DNA of 64,000 bases, from positions 186,001 to 250,000 of the forward strand of contig NZ_JAAAML010000004.1 in the NCBI RefSeq assembly GCF_024105735.1, given 5' to 3'. A model generated the notes under the pieces. That model searched no databases. It was not told the DNA's origin and was given only the letters and a program-made list of their open reading frames with translations. Shown piece by piece: positions 1-7,471 of the stretch; position 1 is the first letter of the stretch; each line of letters begins with the position of its first letter. The translations under genes and the position numbers were made by a program. The DNA is from Parahoeflea alexandrii. Its GTDB lineage: Bacteria > Pseudomonadota > Alphaproteobacteria > Rhizobiales > Rhizobiaceae.

Positions 1-656
1 AAAAGCTTGACGCCGTCGATGCCGAACTTGTCGAGCTTGTCGATGGCGCGGAGAACGGTGAGGCGGCGAGATGCATTCTCGTCGCCACCAAGCCCGATGG
101 CCTCCATTACGCCGTCGAGCACCTTGCGGTTGTTGACGCGGATGACGTAGTCGCCGCGCGGGATGCCCAGCGCTTCCATGGTGTCGGCCATCATCATGCA
201 CATCTCGGCGTCGGCCTGGACACCCGGCGCGCCGACGATGTCGGCATCGAACTGCATGAACTGGCGGAACCGGCCCGGGCCGGGCTTTTCGTTGCGGAAC
301 ACCCATCCGGCGCGATAGGTGCGGTAGGGCAGCTGGATGTCGTTGAAGTTTTCGGCGACGTGACGCGCCAGCGGCGCGGTCAGGTCATAGCGCAGCGAGA
401 GCCATTGCTCGTCATCGTCCTGAAACGAAAAGACACCCTCGTTGGGCCGGTCCTGGTCGGGCAGGAACTTGCCCAGCGCGTCGGTGTATTCGACAAAGGG
501 CGTTTCCACCGGCTCGAAACCGAAGCGCTCGTAGACCAGCCTGATCTTCGCCATCATCTCGTCGGTGGCGCGGATATCGGCCGACGAGCGATCCGGAAAA
601 CCGCGCGCCAGGCGTGCCTTGAGTTTCTGGGGCTTCTTTTGCTTCTTGTCGGACAT
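1..656 (-). CDS. hisS: Histidyl-tRNA synthetase, N-terminal part (cut by window edge)
   Basis: Class II aminoacyl-tRNA synthetase that charges tRNA-His in the cytoplasm. Translating the minus strand from the ATG at 656 gives a protein opening [16 protein letters not shown], followed by the motif [14 protein letters not shown] and the motif-2 region with [20 protein letters not shown], which binds ATP and the acceptor end in HisRS. About 218 codons are present; the C-terminal catalytic part and anticodon-binding domain lie off the left edge. The length and the N-terminus resemble rhizobial HisS. Oddly, no Shine-Dalgarno precedes the ATG: the T-rich side of a strong hairpin runs directly into it. 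Identity is near certain; the exact start is less so. Confidence 0.95.
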   Translation of the reverse strand, partial: MSDKKQKKPQKLKARLARGFPDRSSADIRATDEMMAKIRLVYERFGFEPVETPFVEYTDALGKFLPDQDRPNEGVFSFQDDDEQWLSLRYDLTAPLARHVAENFNDIQLPYRTYRAGWVFRNEKPGPGRFRQFMQFDADIVGAPGVQADAEMCMMMADTMEALGIPRGDYVIRVNNRKVLDGVMEAIGLGGDENASRRLTVLRAIDKLDKFGIDGVKL

Positions 657-658
657 GA

Positions 659-718
659 AAAAGGGCCTGCGGCAGGAGAAACGACTTGTTGCGCTTCTCC
701 TAACCGACAGGCCCTTTT
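659..718 (-). terminator. Terminator-like hairpin abutting the hisS start
   Basis: On the minus strand AAAAGGGCCTG (718-708) pairs with CAGGCCCTTTT (669-659), with an additional inner stem AGGAGAA/TTCTCCT, and the descending arm ends in a T-run three bases before the hisS ATG. It can terminate the upstream BA14K gene, but its position also puts it in the hisS leader. Confidence 0.7.
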
Positions 719-798
719 GCTGCAAGGCTTGGGTGCTCCAGCTCAGGCATGCCGATGGTCAGACCGCCCGCCCGCCCGGGCCGGAACGCAAAGGCCAA

Positions 799-1278
799 TC
801 AATAATAAGGCGAGCGGCATTCGCGGCGCGGCCCGTGGTAAGGCTGGAAAGTGTTTGTCCGCTGGTCATAGGAGCGGTACTTGTTGTGGCACCAGCGGAC
901 ATGCTGCGGGTTGGTATAGCCCGGGCGGACGCCGACACTGCCGCGGTTGTTGCCGCCGATGATCTCGCCAAAGGAAAAGGCGGACGGCGGGAACCAGTAA
1001 CCGTTGTAGTGGCGATAGCCATGGCGCTTGTGGCGATAGCCGCGATGGCCGTTGTAATAACCGCGCTTGTGGTGGCGGTAAAAACCGCGCCTCTTGTGGT
1101 GGTGCCTTTCACGGAAATCGCGGCGGTGCCTGTCGCGGTACTGAACCTCGACCAGGCCAGAAGAGCCTGTAATCTCGACTGCCGGTTTCTGTACGACCAT
1201 CGGCGCCGCGCCCGCTGGAGCAAGTGCTGCCAGGCAAAACGAGGCCGTTACGATGGATTTCATCAAACTACTAAACAT
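799..1278 (-). CDS. BA14K-family secreted protein
   Basis: A 159-residue exported protein. The start ATG at 1278 is preceded by GAGGAG six bases upstream, which decides it over the longer frame starting at 1446 and over the internal ATG at 1263. The N-terminus (about residues 5-27) is a Sec signal peptide ending near APAGAA. The middle is very rich in His, Arg, Lys, Tyr and Gly (for example RHHHKRRGFYRHHKRGYYNG). The last 35 residues match the BA14K domain: HVRWCHNKYRSYD, then a Tyr/Pro-containing tail with a second Cys. BA14K of Brucella is a lectin-like immunoreactive protein; a periplasmic or surface role is inferred only from the family. It lies just upstream of hisS on the same strand, separated by a hairpin. 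Confidence 0.85.
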   Translation of the reverse strand: MFSSLMKSIVTASFCLAALAPAGAAPMVVQKPAVEITGSSGLVEVQYRDRHRRDFRERHHHKRRGFYRHHKRGYYNGHRGYRHKRHGYRHYNGYWFPPSAFSFGEIIGGNNRGSVGVRPGYTNPQHVRWCHNKYRSYDQRTNTFQPYHGPRRECRSPYY

Positions 1279-1401
1279 TCCACACTCCTCATGCAGGATT
1301 ACAAAATGGCCCTTCACGCTTTCAACGCGGTGACCGGGTGATGGTTCCTTGGGCAGATGGCGATGCGCCTGACTGCGAACCGTCGCTGACCCAGAGTGTC
1401 G

Positions 1402-1428
1402 TGGTGCCGGGGCAAGCCGGACTTGAAC
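1402..1428 (-). other. tRNA 3'-end-like fragment (acceptor and T-loop)
   Basis: The minus strand reads GTTCAAGTCCG, then GC TTG and CCCCGGC A CCA, which resembles a T-loop followed by an acceptor arm with discriminator A and an encoded CCA. No matching GCCGGGG 5' acceptor strand is found upstream, and the T-stem is broken by extra bases. It looks like the leftover 3' end of a tRNA gene, not a working tRNA. This could be chance. Confidence 0.3.
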
Positions 1429-1560
1429 AAATCGGCTCAAAATCACCCGGTCTCTGAGGACCTTGAGATGCCTGCCCCCTGTTGGTTCAGGCTACATCGG
1501 GGACAAGGATGGCGCGCCAGGCTTGAACTCCCGCTGAACCGTCCGTTCATCCGACATTCA

Positions 1561-1638
1561 GAAAGGGCGGGCAGAAAGGGCGGGCAGAAAGGGCGGGCAG
1601 AAAGGGCGGGCAGAAAGGGCGGGCAGAAAGGGCGGCCA
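1561..1638. repeat. 13-bp tandem repeat (about six copies)
   Basis: Five identical copies of GAAAGGGCGGGCA run head to tail from 1561 to 1625, followed by a sixth with one change (GAAAGGGCGGCCA). The unit is not a multiple of three and lies in the 470-base gene-free stretch upstream of the DMT permease, so copy-number change would not alter a protein. The rest of that stretch (1279-1752) shows no gene apart from the tRNA-like fragment at 1402-1428. Confidence 0.95.
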
Positions 1639-1752
1639 CGCAGCGCGGTACATCCTGTCTGTGGAAATCACACGGCAAGATCGACAGGCGGTGGCAATCG
1701 GGCGATAGGTAAGTCGTCGCCCTCCCGGGCCTCTCACGAAAGCGGTTCGTTC

Positions 1753-2637
1753 TTGCGCCTCATTCTGCTCACCAGCCTGACCATGATCGCGTTTGCCGCC
1801 AACTCGGTGCTTGGACGCATGGCGATTGCGCCAGGGCCCTTCGGATCGGGCGGTCTGCCGCTGATCGACCCGGCAAGCTATTCGGCGGTGCGGCTCGGCA
1901 GCGGCGCCGTCATGCTGGCGCTACTGGTCGCTGTTACCGGCACAGGCGCACGCCGCTGGCCGCGCCTCCAGTCAGGCTCCTGGGCCTCGGCGTTCGCCCT
2001 GTTTGCCTATGCGGTGGCGTTTTCCTACGCCTACGTGGCGCTCGATACCGGGATTGGCGCGCTGATCCTGTTTGCGTGCGTGCAGGCGACGATGATCGGC
2101 TGGAGCCTGAAGGAGGGCGACCGGCCCTCGCTGCTCGAATGGCTGGGCCTGATCGTGGCCTTCGGCGCGTTCATCTGGCTGGTTTCGCCGGGCCTGTCCG
2201 CGCCGGATCCGCTGGCGGCAGCGGCAATGGCTGCGTCGGGAATTGCCTGGGGCGCCTATTCGCTCAGGGGGCGCGGGCTGCCGGACCCGCTGAAGGCGAC
2301 GGCCGACAACTTCATGCGCTCGGTCGCCTTCATCATCCCGCTCTTTGGCCTTGTGCTGGTAACGCAATTGCCGGTGCATGCCAGCGCCAAGGGGGTGATG
2401 CTGGCCATTGCCTCCGGCGCGGTCACCTCGGGCCTGGGCTACGCGCTGTGGTACCGCGTGCTCAAGCGGATCGGCGCAACCCAGGGCGCGATCGTGCAAC
2501 TGACCGTGCCGGTGATCGCGGCAATCGGCGGCACGGTGTTCCTGGACGAGGGCTGGACGCTGAGACTGGCCGTCTCCTCGCTGCTGATCCTGGGCGGCGT
2601 GGCGCTGGCGACCATGGCCAAGCAGAGGCGGCTTTGA
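1753..2637 (+). CDS. EamA/DMT-superfamily membrane permease
   Basis: An inner-membrane protein of about 294 residues with roughly ten hydrophobic segments, organised as two EamA repeats. The first repeat begins LTMIAFAANSVLGRMA and the second lies after the KATADNFMRS loop; the protein ends in a short basic tail (MAKQRRL). DMT proteins of this type usually export amino acids or other small metabolites, but no substrate can be read here. The start is uncertain: the open frame continues upstream through the tandem repeat, which is unlikely to be coding. The TTG at 1753 keeps the full first helix, while the ATG at 1783 would give a slightly shorter protein. No clear ribosome-binding site is seen for either. 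Confidence 0.85.
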   Translation: MRLILLTSLTMIAFAANSVLGRMAIAPGPFGSGGLPLIDPASYSAVRLGSGAVMLALLVAVTGTGARRWPRLQSGSWASAFALFAYAVAFSYAYVALDTGIGALILFACVQATMIGWSLKEGDRPSLLEWLGLIVAFGAFIWLVSPGLSAPDPLAAAAMAASGIAWGAYSLRGRGLPDPLKATADNFMRSVAFIIPLFGLVLVTQLPVHASAKGVMLAIASGAVTSGLGYALWYRVLKRIGATQGAIVQLTVPVIAAIGGTVFLDEGWTLRLAVSSLLILGGVALATMAKQRRL

Positions 2638-2639
2638 AG

Positions 2640-2993
2640 TCAGATCCGTTTCATGCGCTTGCGCAGCTTGTAGGTCAGCGCCAGCGCGATGCAGTGCTTG
2701 AGTGCTTCGCGGTCGGCATCGATGCCTGGTGAGAGCACGATGGCGCGGTTGCCTTCATAGGTCAGGGCATCGGGATAGAGCCCGCGGAACTCATCGACCA
2801 GATTCGTATGGCAGATGAACATCAGCGCGAGTTCGCCATCCGGACGCGGCGCGATCCGGACCGAGCTGCCAACGTTGCGTTTGAGCGGCGTGAAGCTCTG
2901 CTCTCCCCATTTGAGGCTTTCCTCCAGCGGCCCGATTTCTGGCGTGGCTTCGGCAACCTGATGGATGAGCGTCTTGAGATCCTCAGGCGTCAT
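2640..2993 (-). CDS. DUF1801-domain protein
   Basis: A 117-residue soluble protein with the DUF1801 pattern: an N-terminal helix (MTPEDLKTLIHQVAEATPEI), then LKWGEQSF and RIAPRPDGELALMFICHTNLV, and a C-terminal helix ending in a Lys/Arg tail. The fold is a small alpha/beta domain whose biochemical role is not known. The start ATG at 2993 overlaps the stop codon of tag (ATGA), so the two genes are translationally coupled. Its 3' end lies two bases from the end of the convergent DMT permease gene. Coupling to a DNA-repair gene is suggestive but gives no function. Confidence 0.8.
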   Translation of the reverse strand: MTPEDLKTLIHQVAEATPEIGPLEESLKWGEQSFTPLKRNVGSSVRIAPRPDGELALMFICHTNLVDEFRGLYPDALTYEGNRAIVLSPGIDADREALKHCIALALTYKLRKRMKRI

Positions 2994-3625
2994 GCCGGGC
3001 GCACCAGAGCGCCGCGCAGCGCCTCGATATCCTGACGGCAGCAGCAACCCTCGAGGTGATCATTGACCAGACCCATGGCCTGCATGAAGGCATAGACGGT
3101 GGTCGGGCCGACAAAGCTCCAGCCGCGCTTCTTCAGATCCTTCGAGATCCGGGTTGATACCGCCGTAGTCGGGTTTGCCGTCAGGGTGGCATAGTCGACC
3201 GTCCCGGGCCGCTCGTCCGGACCGGGTTCATGGGCCCAGAAATAGGCGGCGAGCGAGCCGAACTCCTCGACCAGATCGATGGCGCGGCTGGCATTGTTGA
3301 TGGTCGAGACGATCTTGCCGCGATGGCGAATGATGCCCTTGTCGGCCACCAGCCGCTCGACGTCAGACTCGTCAAAGCGGGCGACCTTGTGGAAATCAAA
3401 CCCGGCAAAGGCGGCGCGGAAATTCTCACGCTTGCGCAGGATCGTCAGCCAGGACAGGCCCGACTGAAAACCTTCGAGGCAGATCTTTTCGAACAGGCGG
3501 ATATCGTCGGTTACCGGCCGGCCCCATTCGTGATCGTGATAGGCCAGGTAGTCGGGCAGATTGCCCGGCCAGAAGCAGCGCGTACGGCCATCCTCGCCGG
3601 TGATCAGGCCGTTTTCATGCGCCAT
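2990..3625 (-). CDS. tag: DNA-3-methyladenine glycosylase I
   Basis: Excises 3-methyladenine from alkylated DNA, the first step of base-excision repair. The protein (211 residues from the ATG at 3625) has the family landmarks: RCFW near the N-terminus, then YHDHEWGRPV, FEKICLEGFQSGLSWLTILRKRE, and the C-terminal VNDHLEGCCCRQ. The N-terminal Cys, the HDHEWG His, and the C-terminal His and Cys are the residues that bind the structural zinc in Tag. An in-frame ATG at 3643 would add six residues; neither has a strong ribosome-binding site. The downstream DUF1801 gene overlaps its stop. Three consecutive Cys in the tail are a little unusual but keep the ligand positions. Confidence 0.93.
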   Translation of the reverse strand: MAHENGLITGEDGRTRCFWPGNLPDYLAYHDHEWGRPVTDDIRLFEKICLEGFQSGLSWLTILRKRENFRAAFAGFDFHKVARFDESDVERLVADKGIIRHRGKIVSTINNASRAIDLVEEFGSLAAYFWAHEPGPDERPGTVDYATLTANPTTAVSTRISKDLKKRGWSFVGPTTVYAFMQAMGLVNDHLEGCCCRQDIEALRGALVRPA

Positions 3626-3855
3626 GGTACCGCTCGTCGTCATGGTTAATCGGGAATCGTATGCAATTAAGCGGTCGTTCACCGCGTTTGGCAAGACGGC
3701 GATAACCCTAAGGAGAGGTTTCGGGTGTTGCAGGCCTTTTATCGAGCCGGATTCACCAATTGATTCCACCCCTGCCGCAGCATGGATCCTGGAAGACAGG
3801 GCCATCGGCACAGCACACGTGATGGCAGCTGTCGTGATCAGACGAAAGGTATTTG

Positions 3856-4632
3856 GTGCGTCCGATGAAACAACTTGCTCTCTTTCTCATGTCCGGTGCG
3901 GCGCTCGGCCTTGCCGCATTTTCAGTGCCGGCCAGCGCCGGTGACCGCTACGGCCAGCGGCCGCCGGTGGTTCTCAGCCCCGACCTGACAGCCCCTTGGG
4001 TGATGCAGTTGCGCGGCCAGGCAGCGCCGCGCGGCGGCGTCGTCTACCGGACCAAGCCGCGGGCCGTGCGCGCGCTGGCGCCACAAACGCGAGCGCTGAA
4101 TTCTCAACGCCGCCAGGTGACCAATGTCGCGCTTGCCGCGCCGCGGGTGAAGGCCGCGCCGACCCGCCAGATCGAGGATCGCTTCCTGCCGCAGACAGTT
4201 GCCTACACCGGTAACCAGAAGCCCGGCACGATCATCATCAACACCAGCGAACGGCACCTTTACTACGTCATGGGCGATGGCCAGGCGCGGCGCTACGGCG
4301 TCGGTGTCGGCAAGGAAGGCCATGCCTGGAGCGGCACGGAGAAGATCACCCGCAAAGCCGAATGGCCGGACTGGCGTCCGCCTGCCGAAATGATCAAGCG
4401 GGTGCGCGAGAAGGAAGGCCGGATCCTGCCTGCTCACATGAAAGGCGGGCCGGAAAACCCGCTCGGCGCCCGGGCGCTCTATCTCGGCTCGACGCTCTAC
4501 CGAATCCACGGCACCAACCAGCCCTGGACCATCGGAAAAGCCGTTTCCTCCGGCTGCATCCGGATGCGCAATGAAGACGTCACGGATCTTTACGAACGGG
4601 CAAAGATCGGCGCCAAGGTGATTGTGATGTAA
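3856..4632 (+). CDS. L,D-transpeptidase (YkuD domain), Sec-exported
   Basis: A periplasmic enzyme of about 258 residues that makes or remodels 3-3 peptidoglycan cross-links or attaches envelope proteins. A signal peptide (RPMKQLALFLMSGAALGLAA, cleavage near SAG) is followed by about 90 residues of Pro/Arg-rich linker, then the YkuD domain from KPGTIIINTSERHLYYV. The active-site block is YRIHGTNQPWTIG followed by SSGCIRM; the Cys of SSGC is the nucleophile and the His of IHG assists. The GTG at 3856 sits seven bases after AAAGG and is preferred over the ATG at 3865, whose spacing is too long. A paralogue follows 180 bases downstream. Confidence 0.9.
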   Translation: MRPMKQLALFLMSGAALGLAAFSVPASAGDRYGQRPPVVLSPDLTAPWVMQLRGQAAPRGGVVYRTKPRAVRALAPQTRALNSQRRQVTNVALAAPRVKAAPTRQIEDRFLPQTVAYTGNQKPGTIIINTSERHLYYVMGDGQARRYGVGVGKEGHAWSGTEKITRKAEWPDWRPPAEMIKRVREKEGRILPAHMKGGPENPLGARALYLGSTLYRIHGTNQPWTIGKAVSSGCIRMRNEDVTDLYERAKIGAKVIVM

Positions 4633-4664
4633 CTGCAGAGCACTGCTTTCGGACTACTGACAAG

Positions 4665-4698
4665 AACCGGTTCGGGCCCGCTCCCGGACCGGTTTTTT
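4665..4698 (+). terminator. Rho-independent terminator
   Basis: AACCGG-TTCGGG pairs with CCCGGA-CCGGTT (one G-T pair) around a six-base loop, followed by TTTT. It closes the first L,D-transpeptidase gene and separates it from its paralogue. Confidence 0.9.
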
Positions 4699-4810
4699 GT
4701 TTCCCCGATCACAAACACGTTATGACTTTGATCGCGCGGGCTGTTGATCCCCACAAAATCAATGGTACCTTTTGTAACAAGGCCGAAGCAGCCAAGAGGG
4801 GAAAAGGGCT

Positions 4811-5530
4811 ATGACAACCAGGGTATCACGACGTTTCATGCTGACCGCCGGCGCCAGCGCGCTGATGGTCGCTCCTTTTGCACAGGGAGCTGCCGCGTTC
4901 CCACGCCTGGCTGCACCCGCGTCCGTGGAGGCCGGATCAGATGACGGCTTTCCGCTGGTCGAGGTCTCGACGTCGAAAAAGCCCAAGCCGGAATTCATGC
5001 GCAAGAAGGTGCGCCTCGTCACCAGCGAGAAGCCCGGCACCATCATCATCGATACCAGCACCAAGTATCTCTACTATGTCGAGGGCAACAACCGCGCGAC
5101 CCGCTACGGGGTTGGCGTTGGCCGGGAAGGCTTCGGCTGGTCTGGAACGGTGAAGGTGGGACGCAAGGCCGAATGGCCGGACTGGCGTCCGCCGGCAACC
5201 ATGATCGCGCGGGAGCGCAGGAAGGGCCGGATCATCCCGACCTACATGAAGGGTGGGCCCAACAATCCACTCGGGGCCCGCGCGCTCTATCTCTACAAGG
5301 GCGGCCGCGACACCATCTTCCGCATCCATGGCACCAACCAGCCCTGGACCATCGGCCAGAACATGTCGTCGGGCTGCATCCGGATGATGAACAAGGATGT
5401 CGAGCATCTCTACAAGCGGGCCGGCGTTGGCTCCAAGGTCATCGTCATCGGCCCCAACGGCAGGGGTGCCGAAAAGCTCTATACCGATCGCGGCATGGAT
5501 CTTCTGGGAACCCTCTTCGGCGGCGGCTGA
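4811..5530 (+). CDS. L,D-transpeptidase (YkuD domain), Tat-like signal
   Basis: A 239-residue paralogue of the preceding enzyme. Its N-terminus contains SRRFMLTAGASALMVAPFA, a twin-arginine type signal, unlike the Sec-type signal of its neighbour. The catalytic core is closely similar: KPGTIIIDTSTKYLYYVEG, the shared KAEWPDWRPP segment, FRIHGTNQPWTIGQNM and SSGCIRMM with the catalytic Cys. The linker between signal and domain is shorter than in the neighbour, and a C-terminal extension (DRGMDLLGTLFGGG) is present. The ATG at 4811 follows GAGGGGAAAAGGG. The preceding terminator and the 180-base gap suggest its own promoter. Confidence 0.9.
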   Translation: MTTRVSRRFMLTAGASALMVAPFAQGAAAFPRLAAPASVEAGSDDGFPLVEVSTSKKPKPEFMRKKVRLVTSEKPGTIIIDTSTKYLYYVEGNNRATRYGVGVGREGFGWSGTVKVGRKAEWPDWRPPATMIARERRKGRIIPTYMKGGPNNPLGARALYLYKGGRDTIFRIHGTNQPWTIGQNMSSGCIRMMNKDVEHLYKRAGVGSKVIVIGPNGRGAEKLYTDRGMDLLGTLFGGG

Positions 5531-5566
5531 CCGCGCGGAATTGCCCTTGGCAAGGCCGGAAATACA

Positions 5567-5600
5567 GAACGCGGCGCTTCAATAGCGCCGCGTTCTCTCT
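5567..5600. terminator. Terminator hairpin between convergent genes
   Basis: A perfect 12-bp stem GAACGCGGCGCT / AGCGCCGCGTTC with a five-base loop, followed on the plus strand by TCTCTT. It lies between the converging L,D-transpeptidase and glcF genes and could serve both. Confidence 0.85.
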
Positions 5601-5641
5601 TGGCGGACAACGTTTCCGCCTGACAGCAACAGGGTAGCGCT

Positions 5642-6985
5642 TTACTCGGCAGCGACCAATGGTGCCGACTTCGCCCGATCGATATCGGGCAGGCCCGCCG
5701 GCTTTTCTCCACCATAGACCCAGTCGAGCAACTCCACCGTGTGGATGATCGGGATATCTGTCCCGCCGGCGATCTGGGTCATGCAGCCGATATTGCCGGT
5801 GGCGATCAGATCCGGCTTTGTCCGCTCGATGTTCCTGACCTTGCGGTCGCGCAGCGTCCGGGCGATCTCGGGCTGCATGATGTTGTAGGTGCCGGCTGAA
5901 CCGCAGCAGAGATGGCCCTCGGGCGGGTCCTTGACGGTAAAACCGGCCGCCTTCAAGAGCGCCTTGGGCTGGGTGGTGATCTTCTGGCCATGCTGCATCG
6001 AACAGGCAGAGTGATAAGCCACGATCATGCTGGCGCCGTTGACCGGTGCGGGCATCTCGATGCCTGCCAGATATTCGGTGATGTCCTTGGCAAGCTCGGA
6101 GACACGGGCCGCTTTTGCCGCATAGTCCGGGTCCTCGCGCAGCATGTAGCCATAATCCTTGATCGTCGTGCCGCAGCCCGACGCGGTGATGATGATGGCG
6201 TCGAGCCCGCCATTGTCTATTGCGCGGGTCCAGGCGTCGACATTGTTGCGCGCCGCATCAAGCGCATCGTGCTCGCGGCCCATGTGATGGACCAGCGCGC
6301 CGCAGCAGCCCTCGCCTTCGGGCACCACCACCTCGACACCGATGCGGTTGAGCAGCCTGACGGTTGCCTCGTTGATGCCGGGCTTGAGTACCGGCTGGGC
6401 GCAGCCGGTCAGGATCGCGACACGGCCACGCTTCTGACCTTGCGCCGGATGGGCGCCGGGTCTGGCAACATCGGATTGCGCCGGGACAGAGGACGGCGCG
6501 AGTTCGAGCATCGCTGCCATTGGCTTGAGGCCCGGTAACGCCTTGAACAGCGGCGCGAAGGGCCGGCCAATCCGGGCTGCATAGAGCGAGGCGCGGAAGC
6601 GCCCCGGATAGGGCAGCACCATTGCCAGCAGTCCGCGGGTGATGCGGTTCATCAACGGCCGCTTGTAGGTCTTCTCGATATGGGCCCGGGCATGGTCGAC
6701 CAGGTGCATATAGTTGACGCCGGAGGGGCATGTGGTCATGCAGGCGAGGCACGACAGGCAGCGGTCGATATGGGTGACCACCTGCTTGTCGGCGGGGCGG
6801 TTGTTCTCGAGCATGTCCTTGATCAGGTAGATCCGGCCGCGCGGGCTGTCGAGTTCATTGCCAAGCGTGACATAGGTCGGGCAGGTGGCGGTGCAGAAAC
6901 CGCAATGGACACATTTCCTCAAAATCTTCTCGGATTCGGCGACACCGGGATCAGTCAGCTGCTCGGCGGTAAAATTGGTCTGCAT
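5642..6985 (-). CDS. glcF: Glycolate oxidase, iron-sulfur subunit
   Basis: The electron-transfer subunit of the membrane-associated glycolate oxidase, which converts glycolate to glyoxylate with GlcD and GlcE. The 447-residue protein has two ferredoxin-type cluster motifs, CVHCGFCTATCP (Cys 25, 28, 31, 35) and CLSCLACMTTCP (Cys 76, 79, 82, 86). Two CCG domains follow, with GEGCCGALVHHMG and GHLCCGSAGTYN. Size and architecture are standard for GlcF. It is the last gene of the minus-strand glc run but is separated from glcE by a small membrane-protein gene. The ATG at 6985 is preceded by AAGGAAACC. Confidence 0.97.
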   Translation of the reverse strand: MQTNFTAEQLTDPGVAESEKILRKCVHCGFCTATCPTYVTLGNELDSPRGRIYLIKDMLENNRPADKQVVTHIDRCLSCLACMTTCPSGVNYMHLVDHARAHIEKTYKRPLMNRITRGLLAMVLPYPGRFRASLYAARIGRPFAPLFKALPGLKPMAAMLELAPSSVPAQSDVARPGAHPAQGQKRGRVAILTGCAQPVLKPGINEATVRLLNRIGVEVVVPEGEGCCGALVHHMGREHDALDAARNNVDAWTRAIDNGGLDAIIITASGCGTTIKDYGYMLREDPDYAAKAARVSELAKDITEYLAGIEMPAPVNGASMIVAYHSACSMQHGQKITTQPKALLKAAGFTVKDPPEGHLCCGSAGTYNIMQPEIARTLRDRKVRNIERTKPDLIATGNIGCMTQIAGGTDIPIIHTVELLDWVYGGEKPAGLPDIDRAKSAPLVAAE

Positions 6986-7041
6986 GTCGCGGTTTCCTTG
7001 GAACTTTCAGAAATTGTGCCGCCTCTTGCGACAGGTGTCCG

Positions 7042-7419
7042 TCAAAGCAGCCAGCTTTGGGGATTGTCGATGGGCTCGTTGCGTCCGAGTTTCTGCAGCC
7101 CGACGACCGTGCGGATGACGATCCAGAGCGCGACCAGCAACATGGTCAGCATACCGATCATGACAATCATCAGCAGCATGCTGACAAAGGCGCCAAGAAG
7201 GCCGAGCCAGAAGGTACGGATCGCCCAAGTGTAGTGGCTTTCGAGCCAGGCTTCGGACTTGCCGCGATTGAGATGGGCCAACACGATGCCCACAAGGCCG
7301 GAAATCCCGATGACGAAACTGACAAGATAGAGAATGTAAATGACCTGCAGGTTGGTCTTGCCGGGCTCAAGCCAGCGGTCGGTCTTACGAGTTTCAGGGG
7401 CTTGGTCGTGATTGCTCAT
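7042..7419 (-). CDS. Small membrane protein (DUF4870-like)
   Basis: A 125-residue protein with three predicted membrane helices: about residues 25-48 (VIYILYLVSFVIGISGLVGI), 65-90 (IRTFWLGLLGAFVSMLLMIV) and 90-108. N- and C-termini are hydrophilic. The pattern, including the conserved-looking HYTWAIRTFW segment between helices, resembles DUF4870/Tic20-like small membrane proteins; no function is established for these. It is inserted between glcE (52 bases upstream) and glcF (56 bases downstream) on the same strand, with AAGGAGCG before its ATG. It is therefore probably co-transcribed with the glycolate oxidase genes. Whether it helps anchor the complex or is an unrelated passenger cannot be said. 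Confidence 0.75.
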   Translation of the reverse strand: MSNHDQAPETRKTDRWLEPGKTNLQVIYILYLVSFVIGISGLVGIVLAHLNRGKSEAWLESHYTWAIRTFWLGLLGAFVSMLLMIVMIGMLTMLLVALWIVIRTVVGLQKLGRNEPIDNPQSWLL

Positions 7420-7471
7420 TTCACGCTCCTTGTTCTGTCGAGGTCTGCATTTCCAAGAGGCTGCAATTCTA

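Noticed and set aside
656-800. A T-box or histidine leader peptide controlling hisS
   Set aside because: No T-box consensus and no His-rich short frame are seen; the hairpin is better explained as a terminator of the upstream gene, although its position is odd.
1396-1752. An upstream extension of the DMT permease frame through the tandem repeat
   Set aside because: The translation is a monotonous Arg/Gly/Lys repeat from a 13-base unit, with no ribosome-binding site and no counterpart in DMT proteins.
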